A DNA stretch of 11,467 bases from J088 sp003695505 [NCBI: Candidatus Dadabacteria bacterium] (GTDB lineage: Bacteria; J088). How positions within the stretch are numbered: the stretch's first letter is position 1; every line of letters starts with the position of its first letter. The position numbers and the translations under genes were made by a program. Where the stretch lies: the NCBI GenBank assembly GCA_003695505.1, contig RFIY01000060.1:1-11467 (forward strand). The letters are read 5' to 3'. Below the pieces are notes generated by a model. It worked only from the letters and a program-made list of their open reading frames with translations. It was not told where the DNA came from and did no database searches. This document shows positions 6,057 through 11,467 of the stretch, one piece after another.

Positions 6057-7952
6057 ATGGCTACACCCGAACAGGTAGTCTACGACGAAAACAGCATCCG
6101 GTCCCTCGACTGGCGCGAGCATATCCGGCTGCGGCCGGGCATGTATATCGGCAAGCTCGGCGACGGTTCGACGCCCGATGACGGCATCTATGTCCTGATC
6201 AAGGAGGTCATCGACAACTCGATCGACGAGTTTGTCATGGGCGCCGGAAACCGGATCGACGTGACGGTCGCCGAGCGACATGTCAGCGTCCGGGACTACG
6301 GCCGCGGCATTCCGCTCGGCAAGGTCGTCGACTGCGTGTCGCGCATCAACACCGGTGGCAAGTACGACTCCGAGGCATTCAAGAAATCCGTCGGCCTCAA
6401 CGGCGTCGGCACCAAGGCCGTCAATGCGCTCAGCGCACGCTTCGAGGTCGTCTCGTACCGCGACGGCGCCTGCAAGCGGGCGGTGTTCAGCCGTGGCGAG
6501 CTGCTCGAAGACCCGCCCGAGGCGCCGACAGACGAACCCAACGGCACGCTGGTCGTCTTTGAGCCCGATCCCGAGATCTTTCGCAACTACCGTTTTCAGC
6601 GCGAGTACATCGAGGAGCTGCTCTGGAAATATGCCTGGCTCAACGCCGGCCTGACCCTGTCGCTGAACGGGCAGAAATACAAGTCGGCGAACGGCCTGAA
6701 GGATCTGCTCGAAGCCAAGACCGAAGCGGACCGGTTGCGCTACCCGATCATCCACTTCAAGACGGACGACCTCGAAATCGCGTTGACCCATGCGAGCCAG
6801 TATGGCGAAGACTATTACAGCTTCGTCAATGGTCAGCATACGACGATGGGCGGCACGCACCAGGCGGCGCTGCGCGAAGGCGTCGTCCGCGCCGTCAAGG
6901 AGTTCTTCAAGAAGGACTACGATCCATCGGACATCCGCGCCGGCCTGATCGGTGCGATCGCGGTACGTATCCAGGAACCGGTCTTCGAATCGCAGACCAA
7001 GACCAAACTGGGTTCACAGTACGTCGACCCCGAACAGACGCGCACGATCCGAAGCTGGATCGTCGACTACCTCAAGACCGAGCTCGACAATTTCCTGCAT
7101 CGCAACAGCGACGTCGCCGAGGCGATGGAGCAGCGCATCCGCGAAGCCGAGCGCGAACGCAAGGATCTGGCCGGCATTCGCAAACTTGCACGCGATCGCG
7201 CCAAGAAGGCGGCCGTGTACAACAAGAAATTGCGCGACTGCCGCGTCCACCTGGGCCGCAACCACGATCGGGCGCAGGAATCGACGCTATTTATCTGCGA
7301 GGGTGATTCGGCAAGCGGTTCGATCACGAAGGCCCGCGATGTCGAAACGCAGGCAGTATTCAGCCTGCGCGGCAAGCCGCTCAACTGTTTCGGCCTGACC
7401 AAGAAGGTCGTCTACCAGAACGAAGAATTCAACCTGATCCAGCACGCCCTCAACATCGAGGACGGCCTCGACGGCCTGCGCTATAACCGCGTCGTAATCG
7501 CGACCGATGCCGACGTGGACGGCATGCACATCCGCCTGCTGCTGATGACCTTCTTCCTGCAGTTTTTCCCGGAGCTCGTACGACACGGCCATGTCTATGT
7601 ACTGCAAACCCCACTGTTTCGGGTGCGCAACAAACAACGCACGATCTATTGCTACGATGAACAGGAAAAACAGCAGGCCATCGAAACGCTCGGCGGCAAG
7701 GTCGAAATCACCCGCTTCAAGGGACTCGGCGAAATTTCGCCCGACGAGTTTGAAGCCTTCATTGGCGAAGATATGCGGCTCGATCCGGTTCGCCTGTCGC
7801 AGCAGACCAAGATTCAGGCACTGCTCGGCTACTACATGGGCAAAAATACGCCACAGCGTCAGGAATTCATCATCGGCAACCTTCGCCTCGAGGACAACCG
7901 CGACATCGAGCCGCTCGAAGAAGAGGTCGTTGACGCGGAGGCGACCGCATGA
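6057..7952 (+). CDS. parE: Type IIA DNA topoisomerase subunit B (ParE/GyrB-like, Bacteroidota-type)
   Basis: This 631-aa ATPase subunit pairs with the downstream cleavage subunit to pass one duplex through another. The GHKL ATPase domain occupies residues 1-230: RPGMYIG, the general-base Glu50 and Mg-binding Asn54 in [13 protein letters not shown]-contacting Asp80 in DYGRGIP, and the [13 protein letters not shown] lid. The transducer carries the QTK loop in [11 protein letters not shown]. The TOPRIM domain has Glu415 (EGDSASG), LRGKPLN, and Asp484/Asp486/Asp488 (DADVD). [13 protein letters not shown] follows, and the protein ends soon after. The length is that of ParE, without the insert of proteobacterial GyrB. 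From memory, stretches such as [28 protein letters not shown] and [15 protein letters not shown] match Bacteroidota topoisomerase subunit B far better than E. coli ParE (which has GLGEMNP). It forms an operon with the next gene via an ATGA overlap. Gene naming as parE is by role. Confidence 0.93.
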   Translation: MATPEQVVYDENSIRSLDWREHIRLRPGMYIGKLGDGSTPDDGIYVLIKEVIDNSIDEFVMGAGNRIDVTVAERHVSVRDYGRGIPLGKVVDCVSRINTGGKYDSEAFKKSVGLNGVGTKAVNALSARFEVVSYRDGACKRAVFSRGELLEDPPEAPTDEPNGTLVVFEPDPEIFRNYRFQREYIEELLWKYAWLNAGLTLSLNGQKYKSANGLKDLLEAKTEADRLRYPIIHFKTDDLEIALTHASQYGEDYYSFVNGQHTTMGGTHQAALREGVVRAVKEFFKKDYDPSDIRAGLIGAIAVRIQEPVFESQTKTKLGSQYVDPEQTRTIRSWIVDYLKTELDNFLHRNSDVAEAMEQRIREAERERKDLAGIRKLARDRAKKAAVYNKKLRDCRVHLGRNHDRAQESTLFICEGDSASGSITKARDVETQAVFSLRGKPLNCFGLTKKVVYQNEEFNLIQHALNIEDGLDGLRYNRVVIATDADVDGMHIRLLLMTFFLQFFPELVRHGHVYVLQTPLFRVRNKQRTIYCYDEQEKQQAIETLGGKVEITRFKGLGEISPDEFEAFIGEDMRLDPVRLSQQTKIQALLGYYMGKNTPQRQEFIIGNLRLEDNRDIEPLEEEVVDAEATA

Positions 7953-10573
7953 CCGAACTGCCGCCCGACAACATCGGCGACGACACGCTCGCCAACGATG
8001 CCCAGCACATCGATGAGCTCTACGAGAGCTGGTTCCTCGAGTACGCCAGCTATGTGATTCTCGACCGCGCCGTTCCGTACCTCGAGGACGGACTGAAACC
8101 GGTGCAGCGGCGCATCCTGCACGCGATGAAGCTGCTCGACGACGGCCGCTACCACAAGGTCGCGAACATCATCGGCAAGACGATGACGTTTCATCCGCAC
8201 GGAGACGCGTCGATCGCCGATGCACTGGTCAATCTTGGCCAGAAGGATCTGTTGATCGACACGCAGGGCAACTGGGGCAACATCTTCACCGGCGACCCCG
8301 CCGCGGCGCCGCGATACATCGAGGCACGGCTGAGCAAATTCGCGCTCGAAGTGCTGTTTCACCCCGAACTGACCGAATGGCAGGCCAGCTACGACGGACG
8401 CGCCAAAGAGCCTGTGATGCTGCCGGTGCGCTTCCCGCTGTTGCTCGCCCAGGGCGTAGAGGGGATCGCCGTCGGTCTGTCGACACGGATTCTGCCGCAC
8501 AACTTCCTCGAACTGATCAATGCGTCGATCGCGGTACTCGAAGGCCGCCCCTTCAAACTGTATCCCGACTTCCCGACGGGGGGGATGATCGATGTCAGCC
8601 AGTACAACAAGGGAGCCCGCGGTGGTCGCATCAAGGTGCGTGCCCGCATCGAAACGGTCGACGCAAAGACCCTGCGCATCTGCGACATTCCGTATGGCAC
8701 GACGACGACCAGTCTGATCGACTCGATTGTTGCCGCCAATGAAAAAGGCAACATCCGCATTCGCAAGATCGAAGACAACACGGCCCGTGAGGTCGATGTC
8801 CGCATCCACCTGCCATCGGGCGTCTCCCCCGAAGTGACGATCGACGCGCTGTACGCCTTCACGAATTGCGAGGTTTCGATCTCGCCGAACTGCTGCATCA
8901 TCTACAATGGTCGTCCGCTGTTCACCGACGTTCACGAACTGCTGAAGATCAGCACCGAGCATACGAAGCATCTGCTCGAACGCGAGCTGCAGATCCGGCT
9001 GGAAAAGCTCGAACAGAAATGGCACGCCGCGTCGCTCGAAAAAATCTTCATCGAAAACCGCATCTATCGCGACATCGAAGAATGCGAAACGTGGGAAAGC
9101 GTTCTTGAAACGATCGATCGCGGTCTGGAGCCCCACAAGCACAAGCTGCGCCGCGAGGTCACCGAAGACGACATCGTCAGGCTGACAGAGATCAAGATCA
9201 AGCGCATCTCGAAGTACGACAGTTTCCGCGCCGACACCTATCTCGCCGAGCTCGAAAAGGACATCGCCCAGGTCAAGCTCGACCTGCAACACATGACCGA
9301 ATACACGATCGCCTGGTTCGAGGGCTTACGTGAGCGCTACGGCAAAGGTCGCGAGCGGCGCACGAAAATTCAGACGTTCGAACAGGTCGACACCGTTGCG
9401 GTCGCCGCCGCTACAGAAAAGCTCTACGTCGATCGCGCGGAGGGCTTCATCGGCACGGGCCTCAAGAAAGCCGAACTGATCGGCGAATGTTCGGCGCTCG
9501 ATGACGTGATCGCGATCCGCAAGGACGGCAAGTTCACCGTGTCGAAGGTCGGCGACAAGGTCTTCATGGGCAAGGACATCCTGCACGCCGCGGTCTGGCG
9601 CAAGGGTGATGAGCGCACCGTATACAACATGATCTATCGCGATGGACGTCAGGGTCCGGTGCGCGCCAAGCGATTCACGATCCCGTCGGTCATTCGCGAT
9701 CGTGAGTACGACCTGACGAAGGGCAACCCTGGCAGTCGCGTGCTTTACCTGACCGCTAACCCGCAGGGCGAAGCCGAAGTCGTCCAGGTCACGCTGCGCG
9801 AAGACTGCCGCGCCAAGAAAAAGCAGTTCGAGTTCGATTTCGGTGACATCGATATCCGCGGGCGCGGTTCCCACGGCAACATCGTCACCAAATACCCGGT
9901 AAGGCGGATCACGCAGCTCAGCGTCGGGCCGTCGACGCTGGCGCCGGAATCGATCTGGTTCGATCCGGCGACCGGGCGCCTCAACACCGAGGAGCGGGGT
10001 CGCCTGCTCGGCGAGTTTGGCGGCGATGACCGTATTGTTGCGCTCTACGATAATGGTGAGTTCGAGGTCACCGACTTCAACCCTGACAACCGCTACGGCG
10101 ACGGGCTGCTGTTGCTCGAAAAACGGCCCGCCCACGGGATTCTGACGCTGGCCTATCAGCACCCGGAGCGCGACGCCGACTACGTCAAGCGCATCGAACT
10201 TCCAGTTGAGCCGACCGGCAAGCGCGTTGCGCTGCTGCCAGAAGGCGCCGGCAAGGTGCTCTTTGCCAGCCTCGATGCCCGCCCACGCATCCGCGCCGAG
10301 TTTCGCAAGGGCAAACGCAAGACGCCCGAACCGCAGGAGCTGGTCCTCGAAGACATCGTTGGCGTCAAGGGCCTCACGGCCATTGGCAACAAACTGGCAC
10401 GACACCGCGTCAAAAAGATCGTACCACTCGATCCGCTGCCCGAACCGGAGCCACAGGCGACGCCGGGCGACGCCCCGGCCGCCGACAGCGAGTCACCTTC
10501 CCGCGACGACGATACTCCGACGCCGAACAACACCGGCTCGCTGACCCAGTTATCGCTACTGGATCCGGAATAG
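7949..10573 (+). CDS. parC: Type IIA DNA topoisomerase subunit A (ParC/GyrA-like, Bacteroidota-type)
   Basis: This 874-aa cleavage subunit starts in an ATGA overlap with subunit B, with GGAGG at 7937-7941, 7 nt before the ATG. The catalytic Arg122-Tyr123 sits in PRYIEARL, and the DNA-intercalating Ile181 in STRILPHN. The resistance-determining loop reads [10 protein letters not shown] (82-91): Ala87 replaces the usual Ser, while the acidic Asp91 is kept. A long coiled-coil/tower region spans about 320-470. A beta-pinwheel C-terminal domain follows (about 490-820), with only a degenerate GyrA-box-like GRGSHGN (638-644), so wrapping as in gyrase is doubtful and decatenation is more likely. The tail from about 829 is Pro/Asp-rich, surely disordered, and ends QLSLLDPE. 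Stretches such as [27 protein letters not shown] and [11 protein letters not shown] are, from memory, characteristic of Bacteroidota subunit A. Whether the host also has ordinary gyrase and ParCE cannot be seen here. Confidence 0.93.
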   Translation: MTELPPDNIGDDTLANDAQHIDELYESWFLEYASYVILDRAVPYLEDGLKPVQRRILHAMKLLDDGRYHKVANIIGKTMTFHPHGDASIADALVNLGQKDLLIDTQGNWGNIFTGDPAAAPRYIEARLSKFALEVLFHPELTEWQASYDGRAKEPVMLPVRFPLLLAQGVEGIAVGLSTRILPHNFLELINASIAVLEGRPFKLYPDFPTGGMIDVSQYNKGARGGRIKVRARIETVDAKTLRICDIPYGTTTTSLIDSIVAANEKGNIRIRKIEDNTAREVDVRIHLPSGVSPEVTIDALYAFTNCEVSISPNCCIIYNGRPLFTDVHELLKISTEHTKHLLERELQIRLEKLEQKWHAASLEKIFIENRIYRDIEECETWESVLETIDRGLEPHKHKLRREVTEDDIVRLTEIKIKRISKYDSFRADTYLAELEKDIAQVKLDLQHMTEYTIAWFEGLRERYGKGRERRTKIQTFEQVDTVAVAAATEKLYVDRAEGFIGTGLKKAELIGECSALDDVIAIRKDGKFTVSKVGDKVFMGKDILHAAVWRKGDERTVYNMIYRDGRQGPVRAKRFTIPSVIRDREYDLTKGNPGSRVLYLTANPQGEAEVVQVTLREDCRAKKKQFEFDFGDIDIRGRGSHGNIVTKYPVRRITQLSVGPSTLAPESIWFDPATGRLNTEERGRLLGEFGGDDRIVALYDNGEFEVTDFNPDNRYGDGLLLLEKRPAHGILTLAYQHPERDADYVKRIELPVEPTGKRVALLPEGAGKVLFASLDARPRIRAEFRKGKRKTPEPQELVLEDIVGVKGLTAIGNKLARHRVKKIVPLDPLPEPEPQATPGDAPAADSESPSRDDDTPTPNNTGSLTQLSLLDPE

Positions 10574-10642
10574 TCTATACGCACCCGTGGCGCGGCACGG
10601 CAGATTGGGGGCGCGATGCGAAGCGAAGCGGGTCAGGCGGGG
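10574..10642. repeat. Topoisomerase 3' flank with short tandem duplications (GCGAA, GGTCAGGCGG)
   Basis: After the stop at 10573 there is no clear terminator: CCGTG-N6-CACGG (10585-10600) is a 5-bp stem without a T tract. Bases 10614-10648 resemble 10727-10746. Both begin CGATGCGAA and end GTCAGAC, but the left copy is 15 bp longer, fully explained by a duplicated GCGAA (10618-10627) and a duplicated 10-mer (around 10631-10650). This looks like the junction sequence that also separates the transposase gene from its relic, here carrying slippage duplications. Confidence 0.5.
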
Positions 10643-10731
10643 TCAGACATGATGTAATGCCATATGAAGCACCCACGGACCAACATTCAGCTCGCCTCCG
10701 AATGGCAGCACCATATGCGAAAATGCCGATG
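10643..10731 (-). pseudogene. Decayed second copy of the RAYT transposase 3' end
   Basis: Read on the minus strand, this stretch encodes SAFSH…FGGELN…PWV…ALHHV-stop. It aligns with the last 33 residues of the intact gene beside it (SALSH…FEGKLN…PRV…SKHHV-stop), both ending HHV-TGA. Five residues (15 bp) are missing in frame from the relic. At DNA level both copies end in GTCAGAC[A/G]TGATG as read on the plus strand. Homology begins at the relic stop (10643) and fades after about 10731, against 10741-10845 in the intact gene. The minus-strand frame stays open beyond 10731, but only because it runs into an alternative frame of the transposase gene. It is a remnant of a tandem duplication or of an older second element, not a functional gene. 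Confidence 0.75.
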
Positions 10732-10740
10732 CGAAACGAG

Positions 10741-11467
10741 TCAGACGTGATGCTTTGACATAAGTGCCTCGTACCAACTCCGCACCCGCGGGTCGGTATT
10801 CAGCTTTCCTTCGAACCGCCGCGCCGCATGCGACAACGCCGATGGATCCCGCTGTAAGGTGCGCCCCAGTGCCGTCAGGGACCACGCGCCCGTTTGCAAC
10901 CCGGCATACGCCAGCATCCCTCGCCCCAGCGCCGGGAGTCTCCGCTTCCCCGGCTGGGCCAGTACCTTCGGATCGATCCCAAGTAGTGCAGCGACCTTGT
11001 GCACCGCCTGCTCCATCGTCAGATCCAGCTCTACAATATTCTGACCCCGCCGCATCACGGCTTCGGCGAAGCCATCTGGAGCCAGCACTGCCTGTTTGCG
11101 GCTGTTGCCACGTTTGAAGTCCAACTGGACGGGCTGGTCGATGCCTTTCTGCACAAATGTCTGAAACGCCGCAACGGCAGCGTCACGACGCGTCGAAAAA
11201 GTCCCCAGTACCATGTCGTTTGTCAACCATTCCGGTCCAGCGCCGCTCAGGTAGTGGCGATGAGAAGACCAGGGATACTCCTCTGGCCGATCAACGGCGC
11301 CTACGCGAACGGGGTTGAGGTGGATATATCGAATCAATTCACTCAAATACGCATCTCTGTCGACGAGGATCGCACGATGCCGGTCTTGAAACAGATGTCC
11401 GGAGCGATTGCGCGTTCGGTTGAACCACTGACCGTACCGGCCGAACAGGCTCTGCATCGCGCGGCCA
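10741..11467 (-). CDS. REP-associated (RAYT/IS200-like Y1) transposase with C-terminal DnaA-like HTH, partial
   Basis: The minus-strand frame is still open at the window edge: codons for G-R-A precede the Met at 11457, matching the family's internal sequence. The true start therefore lies beyond 11467. About 241 residues are visible. The Y1 nuclease part shows YGQWFNRTRNRSGHLFQDRH, AILVDRD and SELIRYIHLNPVRVGAV; the Tyr in RYIHLNPVR is the expected catalytic nucleophile. YPWSSHRHYLSG closes the nuclease core. The metal-binding HUH motif is expected upstream, outside the window. Positions after about 120 form a separate C-terminal domain (ALLGIDPKVLAQPGKRR…RGMLAYAGLQTGAWSLTALGRTLQRDPSALSHAARRFE) that resembles the DnaA domain-IV DNA-binding fold. 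RAYTs are single-copy nucleases linked to REP hairpins; no typical REP hairpin is seen here, but a relic of the gene's own 3' end lies immediately downstream. Confidence 0.85.
   Translation of the reverse strand, partial: GRAMQSLFGRYGQWFNRTRNRSGHLFQDRHRAILVDRDAYLSELIRYIHLNPVRVGAVDRPEEYPWSSHRHYLSGAGPEWLTNDMVLGTFSTRRDAAVAAFQTFVQKGIDQPVQLDFKRGNSRKQAVLAPDGFAEAVMRRGQNIVELDLTMEQAVHKVAALLGIDPKVLAQPGKRRLPALGRGMLAYAGLQTGAWSLTALGRTLQRDPSALSHAARRFEGKLNTDPRVRSWYEALMSKHHV

Noticed and set aside
7859-10405. Long minus-strand open frames (477 and 359 codons) opposite the topoisomerase genes
   Set aside because: Composition is that of reverse-complemented GC-rich codons, no domains are seen, and the plus strand encodes complete conserved enzymes.
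6057-10573. Recent horizontal transfer of the topoisomerase operon judged from composition
   Set aside because: GC content and codon choice look the same as in the neighbours, so composition gives no support; only the protein similarity argues for transfer.
10585-10600. Rho-independent terminator after the topoisomerase operon
   Set aside because: Only a 5-bp stem (CCGTG/CACGG) with a 6-nt loop, and G-rich rather than T-rich sequence follows.
10643-10885. An 80-codon minus-strand ORF as a real gene
   Set aside because: Its C-terminal third is the transposase relic and the remainder is an alternative frame of the intact transposase gene; no start signal is evident.
1-11467. CRISPR array, tRNA/rRNA genes, prophage or defence system
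   Set aside because: No regularly spaced repeats, RNA gene signatures, phage structural genes or known defence domains were found on either strand.

Overview
The window is GC-rich, densely packed bacterial DNA with no RNA genes, CRISPR arrays or prophage structure. The gene content (PaaX-family regulator, membrane fatty acid desaturase, TonB-dependent outer membrane receptor, classical SDR, RAYT-type transposase) points to a Gram-negative proteobacterium, most likely a gammaproteobacterium. This is inferred from protein families; the sequence carries no direct taxonomic marker.

Layout: positions 1-603 hold the 3' part of a nitronate monooxygenase/FabK-like flavoprotein gene. A 100-bp AT-rich gap with a 9-bp inverted repeat leads into a two-gene operon (704-2511): a PaaX-family repressor joined by an ATGA overlap to a three-histidine-box fatty acid desaturase. 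Convergent to it, on the minus strand (2522-4579), is a TonB-dependent receptor with a clear signal peptide. Its 5' leader carries two abutting perfect palindromes. Divergent from the receptor is an SDR oxidoreductase (4723-5520), whose 3' end overlaps a small minus-strand gene (5471-5878) of unknown, possibly STAS-like, function.

The main feature is a coupled topoisomerase operon, 6057-10573. It encodes a ParE/GyrB-type ATPase-TOPRIM subunit (631 aa) and a ParC/GyrA-type cleavage subunit (874 aa), again with an ATGA overlap. All catalytic elements are present. Many diagnostic stretches match, from memory, the type IIA topoisomerase pair of Bacteroidota rather than the usual proteobacterial ParC/ParE. 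Two details stand out. Alanine occupies the serine position of the quinolone-resistance-determining region. The subunit A tail is disordered and acidic and ends in QLSLL, which resembles a sliding-clamp-binding peptide.

The right end (10741-11467, minus strand, running off the window) is a REP-associated (RAYT) Y1 transposase with a C-terminal DnaA-like helix-turn-helix. Directly behind its stop codon lies a decayed, in-frame-deleted copy of its own 3' end (10643-10731), bordered by repeated GTCAG-containing sequence.

No gene-free stretch exceeds 300 bp. The three longest gaps (4580-4722, 5879-6056, 10574-10740) are described in the features.
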